The position numbers and the translations under genes are program-made. DNA of 64,000 bases from Alkalitalea saponilacus (GTDB lineage: Bacteria; Bacteroidota; Bacteroidia; Bacteroidales; Marinilabiliaceae): contig NZ_FUYV01000013.1 in NCBI RefSeq assembly GCF_900168165.1, positions 62,001 through 126,000 of the forward strand, given 5' to 3'. The notes under the pieces were generated by a model. The model was not told the DNA's origin and did not search any database. It worked only from the letters and a program-made list of their open reading frames with translations. Below, piece by piece: positions 1 through 9,201 of the stretch. How positions within the stretch are numbered: the first letter of the stretch is position 1; each line of letters opens with the position of its first letter.

Positions 1-745
1 TGTTTTTGAAGATGACACCCTCATCGTAATTAATAAGGAACCCGGCATGGTGGTACACCCCGGCTATGGAAACTACACCGGCACACTGGTAAATGCACTG
101 GCCTGGCACTTTAAAGATCAACCCTGGTTCAACTCGGACGATCCCAGACCGGGATTGGTTCACAGAATAGATAAAGACACCTCCGGATTATTGGTAATAG
201 CCAAAACAGAAGAGGCCAAGATGCACCTTGCCTCTCAGTTTTTCGAAAAAACCAGCACCAGAACTTATCAGGCCATTGTTTGGGGGGCTCCCGAGCCTGA
301 AGAAGGCACCATAACAGGTCACATAGGAAGAAGCCTGAAAGACAGAAAACAAATGGCTGTGTTTTCTGAGGGAGATTACGGCAAAGCTGCGGTAACCCAC
401 TACACTGTTCTGGAAAAACTTGGTTACGTAAGTCTGGTTGAATGCCGGCTGGAAACAGGAAGAACACATCAAATACGTGCACATTTCAAACACATTGGGC
501 ATCCTCTGTTTAATGATGAAAGATATGGAGGAAACCAGATATTAAAAGGCACCACCTTTACCAAGTATAAACAATTTGTTGAGAATTGTTTTTCGATCTT
601 GCCAAGACAGGCGCTGCATGCCAAGACCCTTGGTTTTGAGCATCCAAAAACCGGAAAATACATCGAATTCAATTCAGAACTGCCAGAAGATATAACCACC
701 GTAATTGAGAAGTGGAAAAACTATATCGCATCCAGACCGCAATAA
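1..745 (+). CDS. rluD: RluD-type 23S rRNA pseudouridine synthase, 5' truncated by window edge
   Basis: This is the catalytic and C-terminal part of an RluA/RluD family enzyme, which isomerises specific uridines in 23S rRNA. The frame is open from base 2, before the first ATG at 47, and the peptide there (EDDTLIVINKEPGMVVHPG) is the conserved start of the catalytic domain. The N-terminal S4 RNA-binding domain must therefore lie outside the window. The catalytic motif HRIDKDTSG is at about nt 161-187, its first Asp being the family's catalytic residue. It ends 11 bp before ddl and is probably cotranscribed with it, a common pairing in Bacteroidota. RluD is preferred over RluA or RluC from the motif form and the ddl neighbour. 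Confidence 0.93.
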   Translation, partial: VFEDDTLIVINKEPGMVVHPGYGNYTGTLVNALAWHFKDQPWFNSDDPRPGLVHRIDKDTSGLLVIAKTEEAKMHLASQFFEKTSTRTYQAIVWGAPEPEEGTITGHIGRSLKDRKQMAVFSEGDYGKAAVTHYTVLEKLGYVSLVECRLETGRTHQIRAHFKHIGHPLFNDERYGGNQILKGTTFTKYKQFVENCFSILPRQALHAKTLGFEHPKTGKYIEFNSELPEDITTVIEKWKNYIASRPQ

Positions 746-756
746 CTTAATCACTT

Positions 757-1737
757 ATGGAAAAACGAAACATCGCCGTTGTTTATGGAGGATTTTCCTC
801 CGAAGAGGTTGTTAGCAAAAGAAGTGCCGAAGGCATACTCTCATTCATTGATACTCAAAGATACAATTTATTCCCCCTGCTAATAACTCCGGAAAAATGG
901 GTCGTTGTTCTAAACAACGACGAAATAGCAGTAAACAAAAGCGATTTTTCAATAATCCTTAGTAACCAGCACATAAAATTTGATTTTGCATACATCACCA
1001 TCCATGGAACACCGGGAGAAGACGGACTCCTTCAGGGATACCTGAAACTAATGAATGTCCCGCACTCAACCTGCGACGTTCTAACTGCTGCTCTGACCTT
1101 TAATAAATACATGTGCAATAACTACCTTAAGAATTTTGGAATAAGAGTAGCTACTTCGGTTCTGGTTCGAAGAGACAAGCCCTACGACATCAATAAAATA
1201 GGGAAAACCTGTGGTTTCCCCTGTTTTGTTAAGCCCAATGCTGGAGGCTCTAGTTTTGGGATATCAAAAGTAAAGGAGATGGATAACCTGAAGCAGGCCA
1301 TAGAAAAAGCCTTTAGGGAAAGCGATGAGGTAATCATTGAACAATTTATTGAAGGAGTTGAAGTTACTTGCGGATTATATAAAACAAAAGAAAGAACCGT
1401 CATTCTGCCTATCACAGAGGTCATCAGCAAAAACGAGTTCTTTGATTTTGAGGCCAAATACACACCTGAAAAAGTAACCGAAATTACGCCGGCTCGCATT
1501 TCAGATGAGCTTACAGAGGCCATCAAGAAAACCACCCAAGCGGCTTATGAGCTAATTGGTTGTAAAGGAATTGTTAGAATTGATTACATCATTGAAGCCG
1601 AAAAACACTATTTATTGGAAGTAAATACCACACCGGGAATGACGCCTACCAGCTTTATTCCACAGCAAATTGAAGCAGCAAAATTGGATATAAAGGAGGT
1701 TTTTACAGAAATCATAGAAGACGCCATGCATGCATAA
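757..1737 (+). CDS. ddl: D-alanine--D-alanine ligase
   Basis: The enzyme ligates two D-alanines using ATP to supply the D-Ala-D-Ala end of peptidoglycan precursors in the cytoplasm. At 326 aa it has the normal length. Visible features are the N-terminal VVYGGFSSE loop (9-17), HGTPGEDG (83-90), the ATP-grasp glycine-rich loop KPNAGGSSFG (159-168), and the metal-binding EVNTTPGMT (288-296). The ATG at 757 lies 11 bp after the rluD stop, so the two probably form one transcript. A hairpin follows the stop. No key residue appears to be missing. Confidence 0.95.
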   Translation: MEKRNIAVVYGGFSSEEVVSKRSAEGILSFIDTQRYNLFPLLITPEKWVVVLNNDEIAVNKSDFSIILSNQHIKFDFAYITIHGTPGEDGLLQGYLKLMNVPHSTCDVLTAALTFNKYMCNNYLKNFGIRVATSVLVRRDKPYDINKIGKTCGFPCFVKPNAGGSSFGISKVKEMDNLKQAIEKAFRESDEVIIEQFIEGVEVTCGLYKTKERTVILPITEVISKNEFFDFEAKYTPEKVTEITPARISDELTEAIKKTTQAAYELIGCKGIVRIDYIIEAEKHYLLEVNTTPGMTPTSFIPQQIEAAKLDIKEVFTEIIEDAMHA

Positions 1738-1738
1738 A

Positions 1739-1774
1739 AAAAGTGTATCCTTATAAATTAAAGACACACTTTTC
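1739..1774. terminator. Hairpin between convergent genes
   Basis: AAAAGTGT (1739-1746) can pair with ACACTTTT (1766-1773) across a 19-nt loop, just after the ddl stop and before the end of the convergent secreted-protein gene. The A-rich and T-rich ends could serve a terminator in both directions. The stem is short and AT-rich, so the call is moderate. Confidence 0.45.
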
Positions 1775-1800
1775 TAAATAGCTGATGATAAATAATCTGA

Positions 1801-2421
1801 TCACTTTCTGAATCCATAGTTATAAACCGTATTACCTGAAATTAAACTTACTGAATAGTCTCCAACGGGCAGTGCTGAAATGTTGTATCTGCCTGAATAA
1901 GTCAACTCTGATGGCAATTCACCGGAATAAATGATATTCCCTTTGGAATCAGCTAATCTGATTGCCGTAGGCTTCATCTCTTTGTTTAAATGACTAACAA
2001 ACAGATAGTCGGAAGCAGTCCATATTTTAGCTAAAGATTCAGAATCTCTAACAGCAGTTGGCGCATTTTCTACCAGACGACCTGCTCTTAAACTAAACAT
2101 AGTCTCAGAATCTATCCCGTTGCGGTTTCTTAGGCGTGCTCTGTAGTCACCATCGGCAAGCTTTGAGAAGTCAAACAGGCGAGAGAAACTGTCTCCGCTC
2201 TCAAAACGATTGCTTACAAAAACCACATTGCCAGAACGATCTTGAATTACTACCGAGTAAAACCCTGCATCTGATGGAATTGCAGAAACTAATGCAAAAC
2301 TAGATCTTGGGTAAGGAGTGACAGAAATTCTGCTTTCGGCTGACGCAGCCAAGGTTACTGCGAAAAATGTTGCTACCAGCAACAAACTTTTCAATCTAAA
2401 TAATCTCTTCATGATTTTCAA
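1801..2421 (-). CDS. Secreted protein of unknown function with two Ig-like/FlgD-like repeats
   Basis: I do not recognise a named family. The 206-aa product starts with a Sec signal peptide (basic start, hydrophobic core, probable cleavage after ASA at about residue 28) and so is exported. The mature part appears to hold two similar beta-rich units. Each has a segment like 'VVIQDRSGNVVFVSNRF' or 'IRLADSKGNIIYSGEL', followed by 'L.DGDYRARL' or 'LPVGDYSVSL'. This pattern is seen in small secreted Bacteroidota proteins and resembles Ig-like C-terminal repeats. It is monocistronic and divergent from tpx. A good promoter candidate lies 50-80 bp upstream. No enzymatic residues can be identified. Confidence 0.8.
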   Translation of the reverse strand: MKIMKRLFRLKSLLLVATFFAVTLAASAESRISVTPYPRSSFALVSAIPSDAGFYSVVIQDRSGNVVFVSNRFESGDSFSRLFDFSKLADGDYRARLRNRNGIDSETMFSLRAGRLVENAPTAVRDSESLAKIWTASDYLFVSHLNKEMKPTAIRLADSKGNIIYSGELPSELTYSGRYNISALPVGDYSVSLISGNTVYNYGFRK

Positions 2422-2805
2422 TTTAAAATTAATAATACAAATCGAATAACAAATAGTAATTATATGTGCAAATCTAATGATATTATAACACAGGTATCAA
2501 GCATTTGATTACCGATTTATATTTTCTTACCAATCTTTAACCCATCCTCCCTTTATTTTAGGGCTTACCAACAGAATTTTGGTAAATTTCCTATAACATG
2601 AATTAATTTTAACCCCAAATCAACCAAATGTTAATATTTTATCACCCCACCCCCCAAAAAAAACTCCAAACACACCAGACATGAACTAGAATCATATATG
2701 ACCATTCACAGAATAACTTGTTTTCCGAATGTATTTCAAATAAATCCAAACAAATTGACAGTACATCTGTTTACATGCTATAAGAAACACCCTAATATTT
2801 TAAAT
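2422..2805. other. Divergent intergenic region upstream of tpx
   Basis: These 384 bp hold the promoter of the leftward secreted-protein gene (2469-2500) and the leader of tpx. A C- and A-rich stretch (about 2640-2665) has no clear role. An upstream in-frame ATG at 2698 would extend tpx by 36 residues, but that extension does not look like the family. No RNA gene was seen. Confidence 0.5.
2469..2500 (-). promoter_or_regulatory. Bacteroidota-type promoter of the secreted-protein gene
   Basis: Read leftward, TTG (2498-2500) is followed after 21 bp by TAGATTTG (2469-2476), matching the -33/-7 Bacteroidota pattern TTG / TAnnTTTG. It lies about 48 bp before the ATG of the gene at 2421. Confidence 0.55.
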
Positions 2806-3318
2806 ATGGAAAAGAATAAAACAAAAGTGACCTTTAAAGGGAACCCGGTTACCCTAGTTGGCAAAGAGGTGAGCCAAGGTGAAAAAGCGCCTGACTTTAC
2901 AGTGCTCTCATCAGGTCTGGAGCCTGTTTCATTGGAAAGCTTCAAGGGAAAAGTGAAAGTCATAGCGGTTTACCCCTCAATTGATACAGGAATTTGTCAG
3001 GCTCAGAACAGAAGATTTAACCAGGAGGCAGACAAGTTAAAGGATGTAGCAGTGCTTTCAATTTCGGTGGATCTGCCATTTGCGCAAAGCAGATTTTGTG
3101 CAGCCGAAGGATTAAACAGCATTGTGACTCTATCTGATCACAAAAGCCTGGATTTTGGCCTTAAATACGGCTTTGTAATTGAGGAATTGAGGCTGCTTTC
3201 CAGAGGAACTGTCATCATTGATAAAGAAGATAAAATAAGATACGTAGAATATGTTCCTGAGGTAACACAAGAACCTGATTACGAAAAAGCATTGAAAGTT
3301 CTAAATGACATTCTTTAA
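2806..3318 (+). CDS. tpx: Thiol peroxidase
   Basis: Tpx is a peroxiredoxin that reduces hydrogen peroxide and alkyl peroxides with electrons from thioredoxin. From the ATG at 2806 the protein is 170 aa, the usual length. A longer reading from 2698 adds 36 residues of no family resemblance, so the internal ATG is chosen. The peroxidatic Cys64 sits in SIDTGICQAQ, and the resolving Cys98 in SRFCAAEG. The N-terminal KGNPVTLVG beta hairpin is typical. It stands alone with a strong terminator just downstream, and probably serves oxidative-stress defence along with ahpC and rubrerythrin in this window. Confidence 0.94.
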   Translation: MEKNKTKVTFKGNPVTLVGKEVSQGEKAPDFTVLSSGLEPVSLESFKGKVKVIAVYPSIDTGICQAQNRRFNQEADKLKDVAVLSISVDLPFAQSRFCAAEGLNSIVTLSDHKSLDFGLKYGFVIEELRLLSRGTVIIDKEDKIRYVEYVPEVTQEPDYEKALKVLNDIL

Positions 3319-3349
3319 GCAATTCTTTAGAATCAACTATTTTACTTTT

Positions 3350-3390
3350 AAGAAGGAGGAAAACAAATAAGTTTTCCTCCTTCTTATTTT
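3350..3390 (+). terminator. Rho-independent terminator of tpx
   Basis: A perfect 15-bp stem, AAGAAGGAGGAAAAC (3350-3364) with GTTTTCCTCCTTCTT (3371-3385), has a 6-nt loop and is followed by ATTTTTG. It lies 32 bp after the tpx stop. Confidence 0.85.
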
Positions 3391-3615
3391 TGTATGAAAA
3401 TATCCTAGTCGTCTGAAAGGTATAGAAGTTACTCAGAAATGAACCTTCAACAATATTATGGATTCATTGAAGCAGTTATCTGCAGCATAATATAAACATG
3501 AATGATATTCCATGAAATAAGTACTCCCCTATCAAACAAACCCTAAACTTCTAATTAAGCAAATCAACATCATGTTCAAAGACCCTTTTTCAAGAATCGG
3601 GGAGTCATTGTATTG

Positions 3616-4464
3616 TTATTGATATTCCTTTTTGAAATCCCGCGGAGTGCATTTATTGATTTTCCGAAAAGCTGCGTTAAAGCGGTTAATGGAACTAAAT
3701 CCACATTCGAACGCAATGTCGGCGATTTTCTTATGCGTTGTAATTAATTTTCGTTGTGCATGCATTATTCTTTCCTGAATAACATAGTCATTAATGGTTG
3801 TATCAAAGGCTTTTTTAAATAAAACATTGGCGTAATCCGGATGCAAACCTATTTTCTTTCCAATGTCAGCAGATTTAAGAGGATTCATGTAGTTTTGAGC
3901 AATAAACAAGGCAATTTCTTCAACTTTACTGATTTCACCGGGCTGAATTTGTATGCGTTCACTTTGTTTATCCGACGATACCCGGGAAGCTAATCTTAAC
4001 AACCTGGCTCGCATTTCGTATAGCGTGGCTTCCGGGTTAATATCCTCAGACAGATCTCTTAACCAGCTTTTAAATAGAAATTCATCATATTTTGAATAAT
4101 CTCCCGATTTTTCAATTATAATTTCGCCTTTAAGTAATCTGTCGATAAATGAAGTTGGTAGTTTCCAATCTAAGAAAATTGTCAAAGGTACGGTACATAC
4201 ATAATACGGATCTGAACCGGAATAATCTACAATTTGATGTGGCACAAGACCCTAGAACAAAGAAAAGCTTTTTTCCGGAATGGTTATTTTAGCACCCTTA
4301 AAGTGGTATGTCAGACTTCCTTTTGTAAAAAAATTAATTTCTATTTCGTTGTGTCTGTCGGCTTTTCTCATCATAGCTGGCATCCACGCTTCGCAGGTTA
4401 AACCGTATGGTTTAAATTCTTTTCGTGTTTCATCAAACGTATACAACTTCTCGGAATTCGACAT
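3616..4464 (-). pseudogene. AraC-family regulator interrupted by an in-frame amber codon
   Basis: Two same-frame segments (70 codons, 4464-4255, and about 210 codons, 4251-3616) are separated by one TAG at 4252-4254. Ignoring it gives a 282-aa AraC-type protein. It has an N-terminal cupin effector domain (HNEIEINFFTKGSLTYHF at about 38-55, continuing as PHQIVDY after the stop). The C-terminal double helix-turn-helix spans about 180-282 (IADIAFECGFSSINRFNAAF). Related regulators such as MelR have Trp at this place (LFW..xPHQ), so TGG to TAG is the simplest explanation. A GTG at 4245 could restart only a protein lacking most of the sensor domain. It is divergent from a glycosidase-like gene it may have regulated. 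Sequencing error is not excluded. Confidence 0.82.
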
Positions 4465-4554
4465 ATTTTCACCAAAATCAGACTAGTTTAAATGCTATTT
4501 CGATGCTAAATTTACATTTAAAATAAATTACTTCACTCAAAAAAGTAGATAACT

Positions 4555-6012
4555 ATGGTTAAAATCGATTTAAAAGCCGGGATGGTGGTTCTGCTGACCA
4601 TTATCATGATTGCTGTATCCTGTAAATCTGCAGGTGGATCCCATGAAAATTTTCCCTCCAATTATGACATTCGCCCATATGAAAACAATACGTATTATTG
4701 GCAATACAAAGGAAATCCTGTATTATTACTGGGCGGAACATGGCAGGATAACCTTTTCAATCACCCAAACGGACTTGAAAGGCATCTGAATTTGCTCCTT
4801 GAAAATGGTGGAAATTACGTTCGCAATACAATGAGTCATCGCAATACAGATAATGTTTTTGCCTATGTTAAATCAGATGGGGAATTTGACCTGGACCAGT
4901 TTAACGATGAGTATTGGCAGCGCTTTGAAAATTTCCTAAAAATGACGTACGAACGGGACATCATTGTCCAAATTGAGGTTTTTGATCCCTGGGATCTGTT
5001 TGAAGATCATGAAGCGCAGGGAGGCTGGTCGTTACACCCTTATAATCCTGCCAACAATATTAACTACACTGCAACTGAATCTGGATTGCCAACTGAGGCA
5101 AATTATGCACCCGCAGGGTCTCCAAGCGATCACACTTTTTATTACACCGTACCCGCACTCCACAATAATCAGCTTGTATTAGGCTACCAGAAGGCCTTTG
5201 TGGATAAATTGCTTTCCATTTCACTTAGATTTCCAAATGTGATTTACAGCATACAAAATGAAACCGGCGAGGAGTTAGCCTTTGGTGACTATTGGGCTGA
5301 TTATATTCATAAGAAAGGGGAAGAGGCAGGACGAACCTTGTATGTTACCGATATGCGTAGAAATGCTGATCTTACTGCTTCAGATCACTATCATACCTAT
5401 GATAATGCGGAGCGATTCAATTATCTTGATGTTTCTCAAAACAACTGGATGACAGATCAACATCATTATGATCAAATGATCTTTGTTAGAGATTATATCG
5501 CTGAATTCCCTCGCCCTGTCAATAATGTAAAAATCTACAACAGACATGGCAATGAAGAATCTGTAGCCCGTTTCTTCCGTATAATTTTTGCAGGTGGCGC
5601 CAGTGCCAGATTTCATCGGCCGGCTTACCGGGACGATGCGGGAGCTCATGAAATTTCAACTGAATGGGGCTTAGGTTTAGGGCCTGTAGCACAAACAACC
5701 ATAAGAAGTGGACGGATGTTTGCGGATATTTTTGATGTTTTCTCTTCAAAACCGGCAAACAACCTGTTGTCTGAACGGGCAAGTAACGAAGCTTACGCCC
5801 TTAACAATAAGAAAAAACAATACGCAGTATACTTTCCTGATGAGGGGACTGTAACTCTGAATGTTTCAGATATTCACGGGAAATTGCAACTTCGTTGGCT
5901 CAATATTAAAACCGCCTCATGGTTGGAACCTCAATATGTGGAAGGGGGAGGAAACATCAGCTTACAGACACCAGGCTCAGGACAATGGGCTGTTGTTGTT
6001 CAAAAAGATTAA
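4555..6012 (+). CDS. Lipoprotein of glycoside hydrolase type (DUF4038/GH140-like barrel with C-terminal collagen-binding-like domain)
   Basis: A 485-aa exported protein with a lipoprotein signal (hydrophobic segment, then AVSC with Cys23). The region of about 35-390 looks like a TIM-barrel glycosidase related to DUF4038 proteins. It has GGTWQDNLFNH early, then 'VIYSIQNETGEE' (229-240), where Glu236 in QNE is a candidate acid/base. The last 80 residues resemble the beta-sandwich 'putative collagen-binding' domain often attached to such enzymes (AYAL..KKQYAVYFPDEG; GSGQWAVV at the end). Substrate unknown, probably a plant or algal polysaccharide side chain. It stands alone, with no SusC/D pair in sight, and is divergent from a damaged AraC regulator. 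Confidence 0.72.
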   Translation: MVKIDLKAGMVVLLTIIMIAVSCKSAGGSHENFPSNYDIRPYENNTYYWQYKGNPVLLLGGTWQDNLFNHPNGLERHLNLLLENGGNYVRNTMSHRNTDNVFAYVKSDGEFDLDQFNDEYWQRFENFLKMTYERDIIVQIEVFDPWDLFEDHEAQGGWSLHPYNPANNINYTATESGLPTEANYAPAGSPSDHTFYYTVPALHNNQLVLGYQKAFVDKLLSISLRFPNVIYSIQNETGEELAFGDYWADYIHKKGEEAGRTLYVTDMRRNADLTASDHYHTYDNAERFNYLDVSQNNWMTDQHHYDQMIFVRDYIAEFPRPVNNVKIYNRHGNEESVARFFRIIFAGGASARFHRPAYRDDAGAHEISTEWGLGLGPVAQTTIRSGRMFADIFDVFSSKPANNLLSERASNEAYALNNKKKQYAVYFPDEGTVTLNVSDIHGKLQLRWLNIKTASWLEPQYVEGGGNISLQTPGSGQWAVVVQKD

Positions 6013-6071
6013 CCTTTTGAAAAACCACCACGAACCGGATAAACTTCAATTATTAAGAATCTAATAAAATA

Positions 6072-6116
6072 ATCAAAAAGCGCATGGATCAAAAAATCCA
6101 TGCGCTTTTTGATTTT
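6072..6116. terminator. Bidirectional terminator between the glycosidase gene and tyrA
   Basis: A perfect 18-bp stem, ATCAAAAAGCGCATGGAT (6072-6089) with ATCCATGCGCTTTTTGAT (6096-6113), has a 6-nt loop. T-rich sequence on the right and A-rich sequence on the left suit termination from both converging transcription units. Confidence 0.85.
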
Positions 6117-6133
6117 CGTTATGCGTCAAATAA

Positions 6134-6907
6134 TTACTCCAAATTCTTTCGAACTTTACCGAGAAATTTTTGCATACCATCCGAGTCCCGCTTTCCAATG
6201 AGCTCAAGCAACTCTTTGAGTTCCTTTCTGATTTGCTCTACCTGACCAATGGTGTATGGGTTAAAAAGGATTTCGGTTAACAGATAATCATCTTCCGACA
6301 ACAAACCTTTTGCAATATCCATGTGCTTACGGAACGTAGTTCCGGGAGCATCCTGCTTTTTCATGCAGGCGGCAAAAACCAGTGTTGATGAAAATGGAAT
6401 TGAAAGCGAATAGGCAATGGTTTCATCGTGTTCATCAAATGAATATTGATGGATGTTTAACCCCAATGAGCCAAAGAAATCCTTAAAGAAGGCCTTGCCC
6501 ATATGGTCTGATTCTGTAATGATAATGGCATGATGAGCACTTAGATCCTTTAAATTAGCAAAAGTTGGCCCAAACATAGGGTGAGTAGAGACAAACCGGC
6601 GACCGGTTTGTTTGTAAAACTCCTGAAACCCCGTTTTCACCGATGCAATATCACTTAAAATGCAACCATCAGGTAAATAAGGAAGCACCTCTTCAAAAGC
6701 CTTGATGGTATATTTCAAATTCACGCTGTTGATGAGCAATTCGGGAGCAAACTCCCGAATCTCCTCCAAAGTTGTTAATCTCTGAGTGTTGAAAACATAC
6801 CTCAGACGTTCTTTATCAACATCATAAATTGCTACTTCATGTTGAAGGCACAACGCATCGGTCAACCATGTGCCCATTTTGCCGGCACCAAGCACACATA
6901 TCTTCAT
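6134..6907 (-). CDS. tyrA: Prephenate dehydrogenase
   Basis: It oxidatively decarboxylates prephenate to 4-hydroxyphenylpyruvate for tyrosine synthesis. The 257-aa protein has an N-terminal Rossmann NAD(P)-binding fold with GAGKMG (7-12) and the substrate-site segment STHPMFGPTF near 108-117, followed by the all-helical dimerisation domain. It has neither a fused chorismate mutase nor an ACT domain. It is the last gene of the aromatic operon. Its start codon directly abuts the stop of the DAHP synthase-mutase gene, implying translational coupling. Regulation is therefore expected at the operon's attenuator and not through an ACT domain of its own. Confidence 0.92.
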   Translation of the reverse strand: MKICVLGAGKMGTWLTDALCLQHEVAIYDVDKERLRYVFNTQRLTTLEEIREFAPELLINSVNLKYTIKAFEEVLPYLPDGCILSDIASVKTGFQEFYKQTGRRFVSTHPMFGPTFANLKDLSAHHAIIITESDHMGKAFFKDFFGSLGLNIHQYSFDEHDETIAYSLSIPFSSTLVFAACMKKQDAPGTTFRKHMDIAKGLLSEDDYLLTEILFNPYTIGQVEQIRKELKELLELIGKRDSDGMQKFLGKVRKNLE

Positions 6908-8011
6908 CTATTTACCTTCTTTACGTTTTAACTCACGATTCATGATGGCACTCTGACAAGAGATGGACTCCTCGTGAATGGATTCAAATATTTTTGTGGC
7001 AAACTCAGCATCCAGACCACGACTGGCTGCTCTTCCGACCCTATCCTTCATAATCTCATCGTATCGGCGAGTCTGAAGAATGGTAATATTATTCTCGTAT
7101 TTATATTGACCAATGGCTTCAGATATTTTCATACGTTCATTCAGTACATCCAATAACTGATTATCCAGTTCGTCAATTTTTTTCCTCAGTTCATCCAGTG
7201 CGTTACGTGGAGTATCTCCAATTTTAGGGCGACGCAAAACAAGATTGTCCAGTATTTCTTTAAGGCGAGCGGGAGTAACTTGTTGTGAAGCGTCGCTCCA
7301 GGCTTTTTCAGGACAAGTATGTGCTTCAATAATCAGCCCGTCAAAGTTAAGGTCCATGGCTTCCTGAGAAATATCAGCAATAAGATCGCGTGTACCTCCG
7401 ATATGACTTGGATCAGTAATAATTGGTAATTCAGGAATTCGACGATGCAATTCAATAGGAATTTGCCACTGAGGATGGTTGCGGAATTCAGATTTATCAT
7501 AGGTACTGAACCCACGATGGATGGCTCCCAATTGAGTAATTCCGGCTCCGTTAATTCGTTCTAGTGCGCCAATCCAGAGATCCAAATCGGGGTTAACCGG
7601 ATTTTTTACAAAAACGGGAATATTTACGCCCTTTAATGCATCAGCAACTTCCTGCACTGCAAATGGGTTTGCCGACGTACGGGCCCCAACCCAAACCATG
7701 TCAACCCCAAATTTCAATGCTTCGTATACGTGATGCGATGTAGCAACCTCAACACCAATAAACATTCCGGTTTCTTCCTTTACACGCTTTAACCAGGGCA
7801 ATCCAAGAGACCCTACCCCCTCAAAAGCTCCGGGGCGGGTGCGTGGCTTCCATATACCTGCGCGAAAAATTTTAACTCCAATAGCAGCAAGTTCTTTAGC
7901 GGTAGTCAACACCTGCTCTTCGGTTTCGGCACTACAAGGGCCGGAAATAATAACCGGACGTTTTAACTCCAATCCCGGAAATTTAATTGTTTCAATATTA
8001 AGTTTTGACAT
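6908..8011 (-). CDS. aroG-pheA: Bifunctional DAHP synthase / chorismate mutase
   Basis: The 367-aa fusion catalyses the first step of the shikimate pathway (PEP plus erythrose 4-phosphate to DAHP) and the chorismate to prephenate rearrangement. The N-terminal domain (about 10-255) is of the short class Ibeta type: GPCSAE (24-29) and KPRTRPGAFEGVG (55-67). The C-terminal domain (about 268-360) is an AroQ-type helical chorismate mutase starting ALDELRKKIDELDNQLLD. This fusion is typical of Bacteroidota. The gene lies 6 bp after the aminotransferase and abuts tyrA. The mutase domain probably gives Phe/Tyr-pathway feedback in place of an ACT domain, as known for other fused enzymes. The symbol is descriptive. 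Confidence 0.93.
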   Translation of the reverse strand: MSKLNIETIKFPGLELKRPVIISGPCSAETEEQVLTTAKELAAIGVKIFRAGIWKPRTRPGAFEGVGSLGLPWLKRVKEETGMFIGVEVATSHHVYEALKFGVDMVWVGARTSANPFAVQEVADALKGVNIPVFVKNPVNPDLDLWIGALERINGAGITQLGAIHRGFSTYDKSEFRNHPQWQIPIELHRRIPELPIITDPSHIGGTRDLIADISQEAMDLNFDGLIIEAHTCPEKAWSDASQQVTPARLKEILDNLVLRRPKIGDTPRNALDELRKKIDELDNQLLDVLNERMKISEAIGQYKYENNITILQTRRYDEIMKDRVGRAASRGLDAEFATKIFESIHEESISCQSAIMNRELKRKEGK

Positions 8012-8017
8012 GGCTTA

Positions 8018-9178
8018 TTAAATTTGTATATTCTTAATTCGATTAATTGCTTCTTTCAATTTGTCTTCAGGTGTACACAATGATATTCTGATGTATTGTT
8101 CTCCATTACTACCAAAAATAAATCCCGGAGTAATAAATACGTGAGCTTTCTCCAAAACCTCATCGCTAACAGCCTGCCCATTTTCAACAGTTGAAGGGAC
8201 TTTAGCCCAAATAAACATTCCCACTTGGTTTTTATCGTAGCTGCATCCAAGTGTATCCATGATTTCCCAAACCAGAGACCTGCGTTTTTCATATACACTG
8301 TTCACTTTTTGATACCAATCATCACCAAGCGACAAAGCAATTGAAGCTGCCTCCTGTAAAGGACGAAACATACCGGAATCCATGTTGCTTTTAACTCTCA
8401 GAATGTAATTAATGAACTGAGAATTGGTTGCCACCATCCCGATGCGCCATCCGGCCATATTGTGAGACTTACTAAGCGAGTTTAGCTCTATGGCAATATC
8501 CTTTGCTCCTTCAACAGAAAGGATACTTGAAGGTTTTGAATTTAGGATAAAGCTGTATGGATTATCATTACAAATAACAATGTTATGGCGTTTCCCAAAA
8601 TCAATTAAAGCTTTCATGACATCCGGATTTGCCGCAGTTCCCGTGGGCATATTGGGATAATTCACCCACATGAGTTTCACCCCTGAGAGATCCTGTTTTT
8701 CCAGTTCAGCCAAATCAGGTTGCCATCCATTTTCATCTTTCAGATCATAAAAATGAGTTTCTGCTCCTACCAGATTAGCAACAGCCGAATAAGTTGGATA
8801 CCCCGGATTGGGTAGCAAAACACCATCTCCGGGATTTAAGAACGCCATTGAAATATGCATGATGGCTTCCTTGGAGCCCATCATGGGCAAGATTTCGGTG
8901 TTGGCATCCAGATCAACGTTATAATACTTTTTATATAATTCTGAGAAGCCATTCCGCAGAGCCGGAATTCCAACATAACTCTGATAACCATGATTGCCGG
9001 GTACCTGCGCAGATTCATGCAACTTATCGAGAACTGAGTCCGCAGGTGCCTGATCCGGGTTTCCAATTCCAAGATTGATCACATCGATTCCTGACTGCCG
9101 CATTTGCTCTATCTGCTTCAGTTTAATAGAAAAGTAATATTCTTGTACGGTTCCAATCCGTTTTGCTGGTTCAATCAT
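8018..9178 (-). CDS. PLP-dependent class I/II aminotransferase of the aromatic operon
   Basis: A fold-type I aminotransferase of 386 aa. The PLP Schiff-base lysine is Lys237 in NSLSKSHN. Asp205 in VICNDNPY contacts the pyridine nitrogen, Arg245 in AGWRIG is near the cofactor, and LPNPGYPTYS (122-131) is typical of the family. Sequence alone resembles LL-diaminopimelate or aspartate aminotransferases. Its place between pheA and the DAHP synthase-mutase makes transamination of phenylpyruvate and hydroxyphenylpyruvate (or prephenate) the most likely role. It starts 23 bp after pheA and is surely in the same operon. Confidence 0.87.
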   Translation of the reverse strand: MIEPAKRIGTVQEYYFSIKLKQIEQMRQSGIDVINLGIGNPDQAPADSVLDKLHESAQVPGNHGYQSYVGIPALRNGFSELYKKYYNVDLDANTEILPMMGSKEAIMHISMAFLNPGDGVLLPNPGYPTYSAVANLVGAETHFYDLKDENGWQPDLAELEKQDLSGVKLMWVNYPNMPTGTAANPDVMKALIDFGKRHNIVICNDNPYSFILNSKPSSILSVEGAKDIAIELNSLSKSHNMAGWRIGMVATNSQFINYILRVKSNMDSGMFRPLQEAASIALSLGDDWYQKVNSVYEKRRSLVWEIMDTLGCSYDKNQVGMFIWAKVPSTVENGQAVSDEVLEKAHVFITPGFIFGSNGEQYIRISLCTPEDKLKEAINRIKNIQI

Positions 9179-9201
9179 TCTGTAAAATATTTGTTATCTG
9201 G

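Noticed and set aside
2698-2805. N-terminal extension of tpx
   Set aside because: The 36 added residues do not resemble any Tpx, and the internal ATG gives the exact family length.
4252-4254. Pyrrolysine or other recoding at the AraC amber codon
   Set aside because: No recoding element is visible, the family has Trp at this place, and one base change explains it.
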